Assembly: GCF_001583415.1 (NCBI RefSeq)
Contig: NZ_CP014475.1
Coordinates: 3,410,001 to 3,474,000, forward strand
Length of the DNA stretch: 64,000 bases
Direction: 5' to 3'
Source of the DNA: Mycolicibacterium phlei
GTDB taxonomy: Bacteria > Actinomycetota > Actinomycetes > Mycobacteriales > Mycobacteriaceae
This document shows, in pieces, positions 17,984-26,645 of the stretch; position 1 is the first letter of the stretch; each line of letters begins with the position of its first letter. The position numbers and the translations under genes were made by a program. A model generated the notes under the pieces. The model was not told where the DNA came from. It saw only the letters and a list, made by a program, of their open reading frames with translations, and did not search any database.

Positions 17984-19002
17984 CGCATCACCTCCGCGAG
18001 CGCCTCCACCAGCACCGGCCACTCCGGCCGCACCGCCGCGCGCAGGAACTGGCCGTCGAGCCCGACGAACGTGTCGCAGCGGCGCACAGCGATACCTCTG
18101 CCCTCCAAGAGTTTTCGGGTCAACTCGGCGTCCGGCACAGCGAACAGGACAAACGGCGCCGAACCCTCGATGACCTGGACGCCGATGCTAGTCAATCCGG
18201 CCACCATCTCGGCGCGCACCTCGGCCAGACGGCGCGCGCCCCGCTGCGCCTCGGCCACCGCCTCCGGGGCGCTGCAGGCGGTGATCGCCTCCAGTTGCAG
18301 GGTGCCGACGGGCCAGTGGGCGCGCCGGGCGGTCAGCCGGGCCAGCACGTCGGGCGCCCCCAGCGCGTAGCCGACGCGCAGCCCGGCCAGCGCCCAGGTC
18401 TTGGTCAGGCTGCGCAGCACCAGCACGTCGGGCAGCGACCGGCCGGCCAGCGAGGCCTGTTCCCCGGGGATGGCGTCGGCGAACGCCTCGTCGACCACCA
18501 GCAGCCGGCCCGGACGGCGCAGCGCCAGCACCTGGTCGGGGTCGTGCACCACGGCGGTCGGGTTGGTGGGGTTGCCGACGACGACGAGGTCGGCGTCCTC
18601 GGGCACCCGGGCCGAGTCCAGCGTGTACGGCGGATCGAGCACGACGTGTGAGAACGGCACGCCGGCGGCGGCCAGCACCGCCTCGGGTTCGGTGAACGAC
18701 GGCGCGATCAGCGCGGCCCGCCGCGGCGTCAGGTTGGGCAGCAGCGCGAAGCCCTCCGCACCGCCGGCCAGCAGCAGCACCTCGCCGGCGTCGCGGCCGT
18801 GCCGGGCGGCGACGGCGGCCACCGCGCGGCGTTCGTCGTCGCCGCCGGGATACCGGCCGAGGTCACCCAGCCGCGCGGAAAGCCGCTCTACCAGCCACGA
18901 CGGCGGACTGTCGGCGCGCACGTTGACGGCGAAATCCAGCATCCCGGGCACCGCGGCCTGGTCGCCGTGGTACCGCGCCGCCGCACGGGAGGGGTTCGCC
19001 AC
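17980..19002 (-). CDS. cobC: PLP-dependent aminotransferase, Rv2231c/CobC family
   Basis: A 340-residue fold-type I aminotransferase related to threonine-phosphate decarboxylase (CobD/CobC in cobalamin synthesis) and histidinol-phosphate aminotransferase. NPTNPTAVV and VDEAFAD form part of the PLP site and [17 protein letters not shown] holds the Schiff-base Lys. GTG 19002 ([14 protein letters not shown]) is chosen; the reading frame runs on upstream but into the divergent ptkA promoter. First gene of an operon with Nif3, zinc ribbon and RNase H genes. The role in corrin synthesis is inferred from family and from cobD nearby; the symbol is by synteny and naming conventions differ. Confidence 0.87.
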   Translation of the reverse strand: MANPSRAAARYHGDQAAVPGMLDFAVNVRADSPPSWLVERLSARLGDLGRYPGGDDERRAVAAVAARHGRDAGEVLLLAGGAEGFALLPNLTPRRAALIAPSFTEPEAVLAAAGVPFSHVVLDPPYTLDSARVPEDADLVVVGNPTNPTAVVHDPDQVLALRRPGRLLVVDEAFADAIPGEQASLAGRSLPDVLVLRSLTKTWALAGLRVGYALGAPDVLARLTARRAHWPVGTLQLEAITACSAPEAVAEAQRGARRLAEVRAEMVAGLTSIGVQVIEGSAPFVLFAVPDAELTRKLLEGRGIAVRRCDTFVGLDGQFLRAAVRPEWPVLVEALAEVMR

Positions 19003-19057
19003 ATCACGACAGTAGTGCGCCAGCCTCGGCACTTCGGTGATCGGGGAGAATGGTCGG

Positions 19058-19705
19058 GTGACCGACACCCTGGTGATCTTCGATCTCGACGGCACCCTCA
19101 CCGATTCGGCCGAGGGTATCGTCGCGAGCTTCCGCCACGCGCTGGACGCGGTCGGGGCGCCGGTCCCGGACGGCGACCTGGTCAGCATGATCGTGGGTCC
19201 ACCGATGCCGCACACGCTGAGCCGGCTGGGCCTCGGGGACCGCGTCGACGAGGCGATCGCCGCCTACCGCGCGGACTACACGACCCGCGGCTGGGCGATG
19301 AACCGGGTGTTCGACGGCATCCCGGAGCTGCTGGACGACCTGCGTACCGCCGGGGTGCGGCTGGCGGTGGCGACCTCGAAGGCCGAGCCCACCGCGCAGC
19401 GCATCCTCGAGCACTTCGAGCTGCACGAGCACTTCGAGGTGATCGCCGGGGCCAGCCCGGACGGCACCCGGGCCCGCAAGGCCGACGTGGTGGCCCGCGC
19501 GCTGGAGCTGCTCGGTGACGTGCCAGAGCGGGTGCTGATGATCGGCGACCGGGCGCACGATGTCGAGGGCGCCGCCGAGCACGGCATCGACACCGTGGTG
19601 GTCGGCTGGGGGTACGGCCGCGAGGACTTCGCCGGTCCGGACGCCGCGCGCCCGGCCGCACATGTGGCCACCGTCGACGATCTGCGCGAGGTGCTCGGTG
19701 TCTGA
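19058..19705 (+). CDS. ptkA: HAD-superfamily hydrolase, PtkA homologue
   Basis: A 215-residue HAD phosphatase-like protein with motif I DLDGTLTD (nucleophile Asp9 and Asp11), motif II in VATSKAEP and motif IV in VLMIGDRAHDVEGA. It matches Rv2232 by order: immediately before ptpA, with the GTG start of ptpA overlapping its stop. M. tuberculosis PtkA is reported as a tyrosine kinase acting on PtpA and carries an N-terminal extension of roughly 80 residues that is absent here. GTG 19058 is chosen for the GGGGAGA ribosome site about 8 nt upstream; ATG 19037 is the alternative. By fold alone, phosphatase activity is as likely. Confidence 0.85.
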   Translation: MTDTLVIFDLDGTLTDSAEGIVASFRHALDAVGAPVPDGDLVSMIVGPPMPHTLSRLGLGDRVDEAIAAYRADYTTRGWAMNRVFDGIPELLDDLRTAGVRLAVATSKAEPTAQRILEHFELHEHFEVIAGASPDGTRARKADVVARALELLGDVPERVLMIGDRAHDVEGAAEHGIDTVVVGWGYGREDFAGPDAARPAAHVATVDDLREVLGV

Positions 19706-20192
19706 GCTGCTGCACGTCACGTTCGTCTGCTCCGGCAACATCTGCCGCTCGCCGATGGCGGAGAAGATGTTCGCCCACCAGATCGACCAGCGCGGGCTGG
19801 CCCACGCGGTGCGGGTCACCAGCGCGGGCACCGGCGGCTGGCACGAGGGTGAGCCCGCCGACCGGCGCGCGGTGCACGTGCTGCGTGAGCGCGGCTATCC
19901 GACCGCGCACCGCGCCACCCAGGTCAACGAGGATCATCTCGCGGCGGATCTGCTGATCGCGCTGGGCCGCAACCACCTTCGGATCCTGCACGATCTGGGG
20001 GCACCGGCCGAGCGGGTCCGGATGCTGCGCTCGTTCGATCCGCGCTCGGGTGCGCACGCGCTCGACGTCGAGGATCCCTACTACGGGGACCACTCCGATT
20101 TCGTCGAGACGTTCACCGTGATCGAGCGGTCGCTGCCCGGCCTGCACGACTGGGTCTACGAGCAGCTCGCCGCCCGGGGGCTGGCGAGCTGA
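19698..20192 (+). CDS. ptpA: Low-molecular-weight protein tyrosine phosphatase
   Basis: A 164-residue LMW-PTP. The P-loop CSGNICRS gives Cys11 and Arg17 of the CX5R motif, and the general acid Asp lies in VEDPYYGDHSDF near residue 125. The sequence is close to M. tuberculosis PtpA, a secreted phosphatase that blocks phagosome acidification; in an environmental relative the physiological target may differ. The GTG at 19698 overlaps the ptkA stop by 8 nt, and the stop shares a base with the ATG of the SURF1 gene, so all three are co-translated. No signal peptide is present. Confidence 0.93.
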   Translation: MSELLHVTFVCSGNICRSPMAEKMFAHQIDQRGLAHAVRVTSAGTGGWHEGEPADRRAVHVLRERGYPTAHRATQVNEDHLAADLLIALGRNHLRILHDLGAPAERVRMLRSFDPRSGAHALDVEDPYYGDHSDFVETFTVIERSLPGLHDWVYEQLAARGLAS

Positions 20193-21016
20193 TGCGCCGC
20201 TGGGCGTTCCTGTTGCGGCCGCAGTGGCTGGCACTGATCGTGCTGGTCATCGCGTTCGCCTACCTGTGCTTCACGGTGCTCGCGCCGTGGCAGCTGGGCA
20301 AGAACGCCAGGACGTCCAAGCAGAACGCCCAGATCTCGGCGTCGCTGAGCGCCGATCCGGTGCCGGTGACTTCGCTTCTGCCGGAGCAGGATTCGTCGGC
20401 CCCCGAGGAGCAGTGGCGCCGCGTCACGGCGACGGGCCACTACCTGCCCGACGCGCAGCTGCTGGCGCGGCTGCGCGTGATCGAGGGTGAGCCGGCGTTC
20501 GAGGTGCTCGTGCCGTTCGTGGTCGACGGCGGGCCGACGGTGCTCGTCGACCGCGGGTATGTCCGGCCGGTCGGCGGGTCCGGGGTGCCGTCGATCCCGC
20601 CGGTGCCGGACGGCACGGTGACGATCGAGGCCCGGCTGCGGGATTCGGAGGGGCTGGCGGACAAGGAGCCGCTCGAGGAGAACGGCACCCGGCAGGTGTA
20701 CTCGATCCATGTCCCGCAGATCGCCGAGCTGACCGGGGTGCCGCTGGCCGGGTCGTATCTGCAGCTGAGCGAGAACCAGCCGGGCGTGCTGACGCCGATG
20801 CCGCTGCCGCATCTGGACGCGGGACCGTTCCTGTCCTACGGCATGCAGTGGATCGCGTTCGGCATCATCGCTCCGATCGGGCTGGGTTATTTCGTGTACG
20901 CCGAGGTGCAGCAACGCCGTCGGGAGAAGGCCGCCGACGACAAGGCGGCAGCCAGCCCGGACGTGCCGCTCACCACCGAGGAGAAGCTCGCCGACCGGTA
21001 CGGGCGGCGACGCTGA
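20192..21016 (+). CDS. SURF1 family membrane protein
   Basis: A 274-residue protein with two transmembrane helices, near residues 12-32 and 215-236, bracketing an extracytoplasmic domain; this is the SURF1/Shy1 layout, a cytochrome c oxidase assembly factor. Family motifs include APWQLGKN after helix 1, VLVDRGYVRP in the middle and MQWIAFGIIAPIGLGYFVY in helix 2. It corresponds to Rv2235. The ATG shares its A with the ptpA stop (TGATG). Its last 47 bp overlap the end of cobD on the opposite strand. The C-terminal tail after helix 2 is charged and cytoplasmic. Confidence 0.92.
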   Translation: MRRWAFLLRPQWLALIVLVIAFAYLCFTVLAPWQLGKNARTSKQNAQISASLSADPVPVTSLLPEQDSSAPEEQWRRVTATGHYLPDAQLLARLRVIEGEPAFEVLVPFVVDGGPTVLVDRGYVRPVGGSGVPSIPPVPDGTVTIEARLRDSEGLADKEPLEENGTRQVYSIHVPQIAELTGVPLAGSYLQLSENQPGVLTPMPLPHLDAGPFLSYGMQWIAFGIIAPIGLGYFVYAEVQQRRREKAADDKAAASPDVPLTTEEKLADRYGRRR

Positions 21017-21926
21017 CCGCGACCGCCGCGGCGGCGGCCTGCACGGCACGCGAGAGCCGCACGGCGCGGCGCACATCGCGGGTGTCCGGCGGCGGCCCGT
21101 CGCCGAGGGTGGGCCGGATCTCGAGCTGATGGGCGTACTGGGTGGGACCGCCCAGCCGCACGCCGAGCGCGCCGGCGAACGCGGCCTCGGCCACCCCGGC
21201 GTTGGGGCTGGGATGACGGCCGGCGTCGCGGCGCCAGGCCCGCAGCGCGCCGACGGGTGAACCGCCGACCAGCGGGGCGCAGACGGCGACCAGCAGCCCG
21301 GTCAGCCGGGCGGGCAGGAAGTTGAGCACGTCGTCGAAGCGGGCCGCCGCCCAACCGAATCGCGCGTAGCGCGGCGAGCGGTGCCCGATCATCGCGTCGA
21401 GGGTGTTGGCGCCCCGGTAGACCAGGGTTCCGGGGGTGCCGGCGACGGCCGCCCAGAACAGCGGCGCGACGGTGGCGTCGGAGGTGTTCTCGGCGACGGA
21501 CTCCAGGGCGGCGCGGGCGAGTCCGGTCTCGTCGAGCGCGGCGGGGTCACGGCCGCACAGCGACGGCAGCAGCGCGCGGGCGGCGTCGACGTCACCGGCG
21601 TCGAGGTGGTCGGCCATCTGGGTGCCGGTGCGGGCCAGTGAGGTGCCGCCGAGGGCGACGAACACCGTCGCGGCGGTCATCAGCGCCCGCGCGGGCCCGC
21701 GGGTCCGCTCCCCCGCCACGCCGAGTGCCGCCAGCGCGGTGAGCAGGACGCCGACGTGCGCGATCCCGCGCGGACGGTCGTCGGCGTAGCTGAGCCGTTC
21801 CAAAGCCGCTGCCGCGCTGCCGAACAACGCCACCGGGTGGCCGCGGCGGGGGTCGCCGAGCAGCGCGTCGGCGAGCGCACCGGCGGCGATTCCCGCGGCG
21901 CGCGGGGGCAAAGTCGCGCGGAACAC
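20970..21926 (-). CDS. cobD: Adenosylcobinamide-phosphate synthase
   Basis: A 318-residue membrane enzyme of the CobD/CbiB family that attaches aminopropanol (or its phosphate) to adenosylcobyric acid. Motifs DALLGDPRRGHPVALFG near residues 19-35 and SVAENTSDATVAPLFWAA near 165 are family hallmarks, and several hydrophobic helices are visible. GTG start at 21926. Gene order cobD beside the SURF1 gene matches Rv2235-Rv2236c. Its 3' end is antisense to the final codons of the SURF1 gene. Together with the CobC-like aminotransferase it supplies the nucleotide-loop side chain of cobalamin. Confidence 0.93.
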   Translation of the reverse strand: MFRATLPPRAAGIAAGALADALLGDPRRGHPVALFGSAAAALERLSYADDRPRGIAHVGVLLTALAALGVAGERTRGPARALMTAATVFVALGGTSLARTGTQMADHLDAGDVDAARALLPSLCGRDPAALDETGLARAALESVAENTSDATVAPLFWAAVAGTPGTLVYRGANTLDAMIGHRSPRYARFGWAAARFDDVLNFLPARLTGLLVAVCAPLVGGSPVGALRAWRRDAGRHPSPNAGVAEAAFAGALGVRLGGPTQYAHQLEIRPTLGDGPPPDTRDVRRAVRLSRAVQAAAAAVAVSVAARTGRRASPRW

Positions 21927-21962
21927 CTCGCGAGCGTCTCACAGGGTGGTTGACTCGATCGC

Positions 21963-22790
21963 ATGAGGTTCGGCCCACCGCGGCACCCGAGGCGTGTCGT
22001 AGATCTGCTCAACCCAGCCGCGGCGCTGGCGCCTGCGGCGAACGTGATCATGCAGCTGGCGCTGCCGGGCGTCGGGTACGGCGTGCTGGAGAGCCCGGTG
22101 GACAGCGGCAACGTCTACAAGCACCCGTTCAAGCGGGCCCGTACGACGGGCACGTATCTGGCCGCGGCGACCATGGGCACCGAGGAGGACCGCAGGCTGA
22201 TCCGCGAAGGGGTGGACCGGGTGCACGCAATGGTGCGCTCGACACCGTCAAGCCCGGTGTCCTACAAGGCCTTCGACCCGAAGCTGCAGCTGTGGGTGGC
22301 GGCCTGCCTGTACCGCTACTACGTCGACCAGCATGAGTTCCTCTACGGCCCGCTCGACGACGAGTCGGCCGACGCGGTTTATCAGGACGCCCGCACGCTG
22401 GGCACCACATTGCAGGTGCGCGACGGGATGTGGCCGCAGGACCGTGCCGCGTTCGACGAGTACTGGAAGCGCACGCTCGACGAGTTGCGGATCGACGAAC
22501 CGGTGCGCGAACACTTGCGCGGGGTGGCGGCAATAGTGTTCCTGCCGCTGCCGCTGCGAGCGCTGTTGGGCCCGTTCAACCTGTTCGCGACGACGGGGTT
22601 CCTGCCGCCGGAGTTCCGCGACATGATGAGGCTGCCGTGGTCCGCCAGCCAGCAGCGCCGGTTTGAGCTGTTGCTGACGGCGCTGCGGCTGGCGGACCGG
22701 GTGATTCCGCGCGAGGCGTGGCAGTTCGGTTACCAGCTGTACCTGTGGGACATGCGCATCCGCGCACGCCTCGGCAAGCCGGTGGTGTGA
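21963..22790 (+). CDS. Oxygenase MpaB-like family protein (DUF2236)
   Basis: A 275-residue protein of the MpaB/latex-clearing-protein-like helical family that can bind haem b. Family traits seen are [17 protein letters not shown], the HAMVR loop with a candidate axial His at about residue 88, [21 protein letters not shown] near 104-124 and the [13 protein letters not shown] segment in the C-terminal third. It matches the position of Rv2237. Start ATG 21963 has no clear ribosome site; it is divergent from cobD by 36 bp. Function in mycobacteria is unknown; membership in the family suggests oxidation of a lipid or terpenoid. Confidence 0.87.
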   Translation: MRFGPPRHPRRVVDLLNPAAALAPAANVIMQLALPGVGYGVLESPVDSGNVYKHPFKRARTTGTYLAAATMGTEEDRRLIREGVDRVHAMVRSTPSSPVSYKAFDPKLQLWVAACLYRYYVDQHEFLYGPLDDESADAVYQDARTLGTTLQVRDGMWPQDRAAFDEYWKRTLDELRIDEPVREHLRGVAAIVFLPLPLRALLGPFNLFATTGFLPPEFRDMMRLPWSASQQRRFELLLTALRLADRVIPREAWQFGYQLYLWDMRIRARLGKPVV

Positions 22791-23030
22791 TCAGGCCGCG
22801 TTCGACCGGTCACGACGGTCGTTGTCGCGGCGGTTGTTCGACGGACGGTCGTTGTCGCGGCGGTCGCTGCGGTCGTTGGCCCGTTCGCGCCGGTCGTCCC
22901 GGCGGTCACTGCGCTCGGTGCGCTGCGTGCGGTCACTGCGCTCCGTGCGCTCGTTACGGCGCTCAGTCCGCTCCGTGCGCTCAAGACGGTCGGTGTCAGC
23001 CGGCTCGGTGACGGTGCGCCGCGTCGGCCG
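22791..23030 (-). repeat. Imperfect short repeats coding an Arg/Asp-rich tail
   Basis: Degenerate units such as CGGTCGTTGTCGCGG, each coding short R-x-D/N steps, recur across the last 80 codons of the glycoside hydrolase gene. They are in-frame coding repeats without spacers of constant length, not a CRISPR array. Confidence 0.6.
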
Positions 23031-24350
23031 CGTGGATTCCGTTGTCCGGGTTTCAGTTTCGTCCGCAGTGCTGGCGACGGCCTCCGGTTGCGCGGTCTCC
23101 GCCGCCGTCGCGGCTGTCATCGCCGTCGACACGCTGCGCGGCACCGCGGTGGGCGCCAACTCCTCGGCCGTCGCGGTGAGCGCGACCGTCTCCGGCGCGG
23201 TCTGAGGATGGGTGTCCGTCCACCGCTGAATGACGTAAGCCGCTGGCTTCCACGAGAAGTCGTCGCGCAGCACACCGAAGGTGTCGTCGACGACGGTGCT
23301 GTCGGTGTCGCGGTCGCGCGTGGTGTAGATGAACGACGGTCCGGTGTAGTCGTACTGCGACCACGTGTCCAGGTAGTCCTGGATGAACGCCGCCTGGGTG
23401 GCCTCGTCGACCACCGAGGTGGGCTCGCCGTACTCGCTGGCCCAGATCTGTTTGTCGGCATCGCCGTTGGCGGCCATCAGCTCGTACATGGTCTCGAGCT
23501 GGGTGACGGGCGCGGCGGCGCCGTACGGCTTGCCCTGGGAGAACGGCAGCGTGTACTGGTACGGGTGCAGCGACAGCGCGTCGAAATAGCCTGCGGCGCC
23601 GTTGTCGTACATGCCCTCGACGAAGGTGATCGGGTTGTAGGCCAGGCCCGGGACGTCGGTGACCGATCCGACCGCGCCGCCGATGACGGTGGCATCCGGG
23701 TCGGCGGCCTTGATCACCGGGTAGGCGGTCTGCAGCAGCTCGGTGTAGGCGGCCGGATCGGGAGCGGGCGCCCAGAAGAACAGGGCGTTCGGCTCGTTCC
23801 ACACCTCGTAGGCGGAGACCTGTCCCGCGTAGCGTTCGGCGACCCGCCCGACGAACTCGGCGTATTGGTCGTAGTCGGCGGGCGGGCTGATCACCGCGGG
23901 CAGACCCGGTTCGGTGGCCCAGGCGGGCGTCGAGTTGAGCACGCCGAGGATTCCCATGTCGCGGCTGTCGGCGGCCTCGACGATGTAGTCGACGGTGTCC
24001 CAGTAGTAGAAGTCATCGACGAGTTCCACACCGGCCCAAGGGATCAGGATGCGGACGTTGTTGACGCCCATCGCCTGCATCTCGTCGAGCGTGCGGTCGA
24101 TCTCGTCCGGTGTCATGCCGTACAGGTCGGAGTCGGCGAAGCCGACGGTCGTGTTCGACGTGTTGATCGCCGCCGTCACGACGAACGGCATCCGCACCGT
24201 CGGGGTCCCACCCACGGCCGGGTTCGTCGTCGGGCCGAACGTCTGAACAAACACTGTGGTGGCACCCACGGCCATCACCGTCGTCGCGGTGACGGCCAGT
24301 CCGGTTCTGAAAACAGGCCTCCGCATCGGTCGGCCTTCATTTTGCTGCAT
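22791..24350 (-). CDS. Secreted clan-A glycoside hydrolase with charged C-terminal tail
   Basis: A 519-residue exported protein. Residues about 9-35 form a signal or anchor segment (MRRPVFRTGLAVTATTVMAV). The middle (about 50-390) is a TIM-barrel glycosidase: the acid/base Glu is in YEVWNEPNA and the nucleophile Glu in IWASEYGEPT, as in GH5/GH39-like enzymes. From about 395 a Thr/Ala/Glu-rich linker leads to an 80-residue tail built from Arg, Asp, Glu and Asn repeats (TERTERR, RSDRR, RRDNDRR). ATG 24350 follows GAGG with 6-nt spacing; ATG 24326 is an alternative. Substrate is unknown; cell-wall arabinogalactan or environmental glycan are possibilities. Its tail is discussed separately. Confidence 0.82.
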   Translation of the reverse strand: MQQNEGRPMRRPVFRTGLAVTATTVMAVGATTVFVQTFGPTTNPAVGGTPTVRMPFVVTAAINTSNTTVGFADSDLYGMTPDEIDRTLDEMQAMGVNNVRILIPWAGVELVDDFYYWDTVDYIVEAADSRDMGILGVLNSTPAWATEPGLPAVISPPADYDQYAEFVGRVAERYAGQVSAYEVWNEPNALFFWAPAPDPAAYTELLQTAYPVIKAADPDATVIGGAVGSVTDVPGLAYNPITFVEGMYDNGAAGYFDALSLHPYQYTLPFSQGKPYGAAAPVTQLETMYELMAANGDADKQIWASEYGEPTSVVDEATQAAFIQDYLDTWSQYDYTGPSFIYTTRDRDTDSTVVDDTFGVLRDDFSWKPAAYVIQRWTDTHPQTAPETVALTATAEELAPTAVPRSVSTAMTAATAAETAQPEAVASTADETETRTTESTRPTRRTVTEPADTDRLERTERTERRNERTERSDRTQRTERSDRRDDRRERANDRSDRRDNDRPSNNRRDNDRRDRSNAA

Positions 24351-24686
24351 CGGTATCCTCGTTTCGCGTCTCAACCCTGGCCGGCAATCCGCCGGCGTCA
24401 TCGATACGCATATATTCATTCCCAGCAATCGCCGCGCCTAATCCCAGCAGTATGGATTTACCTGCAACGATGCTGATCTTGTAGGCGATTCGAGGCCCAT
24501 CCGAGGCGCAATTGGCAAACCCGGTGAATTGTTACTTTTGGCAACTACCCATGATGTCTCAGGTGGCGGTTTTCGTTAGCTGGATAGGAATCAGCACAGA
24601 AATCCCGCTGCTCTGCAAATTGTCAAAACGTTCGCCGCGGCAGCGTCGGCGCGGATGCTGGAGGGACCGACCACAAGGAGGCTTTC
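24351..24686. other. 336-bp intergenic region, lower GC
   Basis: No gene is seen here. It separates the divergent glycoside hydrolase and VOC genes and is clearly richer in A/T than its surroundings. It must contain both promoters. A short self-complementary stretch (GCATATATTC at about 24409-24418) and GTGAATTGTTAC near 24529 stand out, but no consensus -10/-35 pair or known riboswitch was recognised. An AAGGAGG ribosome site at its right end serves the VOC gene. Confidence 0.6.
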
Positions 24687-25082
24687 ATGTCCTTCCCCTC
24701 CCTCAATCACGTCGCGCTCACCGTCCGCGATCTCTCGGTCAGCGCGCCCTGGTACCGGGCGCTAATCGGAAGCGATCCGGTCCTCGACGAACACACCGAC
24801 TCCGGGTTCCGTCACCTCGTGTGGCGGTTCGACGACGGCACGCTGTTCGGCATCCATCAACACGATCGGTTGGTGCCCGACGAGAGCTTCACCGAGTTCC
24901 ACTCCGGCCTGGACCATGTCAGCTTCGGCTGTCCCAGTCGCACCGATCTTGAGCAGTGGTCCATGCGCCTCGACAAGATCGGCATCGCCCACGGCGAGAT
25001 CGTCGACGCGCCGTACGGCTCCGGCCTGAGTTTCCGGGATCCCGACGGCATCGCCCTGGAGTTCTTCGCCCCACCGAGCTGA
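24687..25082 (+). CDS. VOC (glyoxalase fold) protein
   Basis: A 131-residue vicinal oxygen chelate protein. HVALTVRDLSVSAPWYRALIG at the N-terminus and FRDPDGIALEFFAPP at the C-terminus are the two repeat signatures, with candidate metal ligands His7, His59-region and Glu123. A strong AAGGAGG ribosome site lies 6 nt before the ATG. It differs clearly from the other VOC protein in this window (11770-12207) and is not paired with a regulator. The following gene starts 81 bp downstream. Substrate is unknown. Confidence 0.87.
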   Translation: MSFPSLNHVALTVRDLSVSAPWYRALIGSDPVLDEHTDSGFRHLVWRFDDGTLFGIHQHDRLVPDESFTEFHSGLDHVSFGCPSRTDLEQWSMRLDKIGIAHGEIVDAPYGSGLSFRDPDGIALEFFAPPS

Positions 25083-25163
25083 ACACGCACTGCCGCGACC
25101 GCGCTGTACGACCGAGACCGGCGGGCGAAATGGGCCAAATTCGGAATTTTCAAGGGGGTGAAG

Positions 25164-25993
25164 ATGTCGGATCCCGGGTGGTGGTATCCGCCGGTTGAGG
25201 GTACGCGTTGGCAGGGGCCGACCGAGAACTTCCCGACTTCCGACCGAGAGCCTGAGCCGGCAGCAGCCCACACCAAGGCCAAGCGCGACTGGGTGGTGCC
25301 CGCGGCCCTGGCTGTCGGTGCCGCTGGCGTCGCTTCGGCTGTGACGTTGGGTGTGGTGCTGTGGCCGCGACAGGCGACCGCACCCGTCCCGCCGACGATC
25401 GCGACGGCTCCTGTGCCGCCGCCGATCTCCACCACGTCAGCGCCGCAATCGGCCGAGTATGTCGCCAAGGGCGTGCAGGCTTCGATGCAGGAGGAATTCG
25501 ACTCCGACCCCGATCTCTCCGGCCTGAAGGTCACGAAGGTGGGGTTGGTTCACAAGTCGGGCAACGAGTACAAGGGCATCGCCACCGTGCGTACTCCGGA
25601 CGGGGAATCCCATGACGTGCCGGTGGACGTGACGGCCGACGACGACAACCTCCTGTGGGAGACCCCGCGGGGGCGTTGGCATTCGCCTACCCCCCACCGC
25701 CCCAACCGGTGGTCATACCCCCGCCCCCGGCGTCGGCGCCACTCGAGAATTTCAAGGTCTGCCCGTCGGGCCTGACCGGGGTCGCCTCCGCTGACACCAG
25801 CTGCGCTTTCGCGGACAACGTCCGTGCGGCCTGGTATTCCAGCCCGGGCTCCGCAGTGATGGCCTACAGCCCGGTAACCGGCCAGATGTACCTGATGCGC
25901 TGCGCTCCTGCGACAACCGATGTGTGGGCCGAAGCCCAGCGTTGTGTGGGCACGAATGCCCGCGGAGCACTTCTGGTCGTTTACATCGACTGA
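25164..25993 (+). pseudogene. Mycobacterial single-pass membrane protein, frameshifted
   Basis: Two overlapping frames make one protein of about 276 residues if a single base is restored. Part one (from ATG 25164, ribosome site AAGGGGG) has a short cytoplasmic WW-rich N-terminus, one transmembrane helix (about residues 44-66), a Pro/Thr linker and a domain around residues 90-165 with DLSGLKVTKVGLVHKSGNEY, resembling DUF4333-type lipoprotein domains. Part two, in the -1 frame from about 25655 to the stop at 25993, holds a Pro-rich linker and a four-Cys domain (FKVCPSGLTGVASADTSCAF to LMRCAPAT and QRCVG). The break is at the CCCC run 25663-25666. True mutation, sequencing error or programmed slippage cannot be told apart here. 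Confidence 0.7.
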
Positions 25994-26063
25994 AGAGATC
26001 GACTGACGAGTCAGGTGTGCGTGCGCTGGGCCCGCGGCACGCTGGCGGCAGTTGAGATTGTGG

Positions 26064-26135
26064 TGGGCGCGGACGGTATCGAACCGCCGACCGCTGGTGT
26101 GTAAAACCAGTGCTCTACCACTGAGCTACGCGCCC
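26064..26135 (-). tRNA. tRNA-Val (anticodon TAC)
   Basis: On the minus strand the sequence folds as a complete cloverleaf: acceptor GGGCGCG/CGCGCCC, D-arm GCTC...GAGC, anticodon stem CTGGT/ACCAG with loop TTTACAC (anticodon TAC), and T-arm with GGTTCGATACC. The 3' CCA is not encoded. It reads GUA valine codons and, with modification, others of the box. Confidence 0.96.
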
Positions 26136-26180
26136 TTGCAGGAGCAAGCTACACGGCCATGACCTGCGACAGGAAATCGG

Positions 26181-26645
26181 TCACCCGGCTTGCAGGGCCG
26201 CCAGCGCCTCGCGCCACACCGCCTGGTCACGGACCTCGCCGGGCTGCTTCATCTCCGCGAACCGGACGATCCCCGTGCGGTCGACGACGAACGTCCCCCG
26301 GTTGGACACCCCGGCGGTCTCGTTGAACACCCCGTAGGCCTGCGCGACGGCGCCGTGCGGCCAGAAGTCCGACAGCACCGGGAACGTGAACCCGCTCTGG
26401 GTGGCCCAGATCTTGTGCGTCGGCGACGGCCCCACCGAGATCGCCAGCGTCGCGGTGGTGTCGTTCTCGTACAGCGGCAGGTTGTCCCGGATCTCGTCGA
26501 GCTCGCCCTGGCAGATGCCGGTGAAGGCCAGCGGGAAGAACACCAGCAGCACGTTCTTGGCGCCCCGGTAGCTGCTGAGCGTGACCGGCTGGTTGTTCTG
26601 GTCCTTGAGCGTGAAGTCCGGGGCCTCGGCACCGGGCTCGATCAC
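26181..26645 (-). CDS. ahpE: One-cysteine peroxiredoxin AhpE
   Basis: A 154-residue peroxiredoxin that reduces peroxides, with preference for lipid hydroperoxides and peroxynitrite in M. tuberculosis AhpE. The peroxidatic Cys45 lies in [12 protein letters not shown] and no second Cys exists, so an outside thiol (mycothiol/mycoredoxin) must resolve it. Arg near 116 in [11 protein letters not shown] completes the active site. The GTG at 26645 overlaps the stop of the upstream DUF3052 gene in GTGA, so the two are one translational unit, as for Rv2238c-Rv2239c. Confidence 0.96.
   Translation of the reverse strand: MIEPGAEAPDFTLKDQNNQPVTLSSYRGAKNVLLVFFPLAFTGICQGELDEIRDNLPLYENDTTATLAISVGPSPTHKIWATQSGFTFPVLSDFWPHGAVAQAYGVFNETAGVSNRGTFVVDRTGIVRFAEMKQPGEVRDQAVWREALAALQAG

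Noticed and set aside
22800..23000. CRISPR-like array of short repeats
   Set aside because: Repeats are degenerate, in frame and coding for an Arg/Asp tail; no constant spacers and no cas genes.
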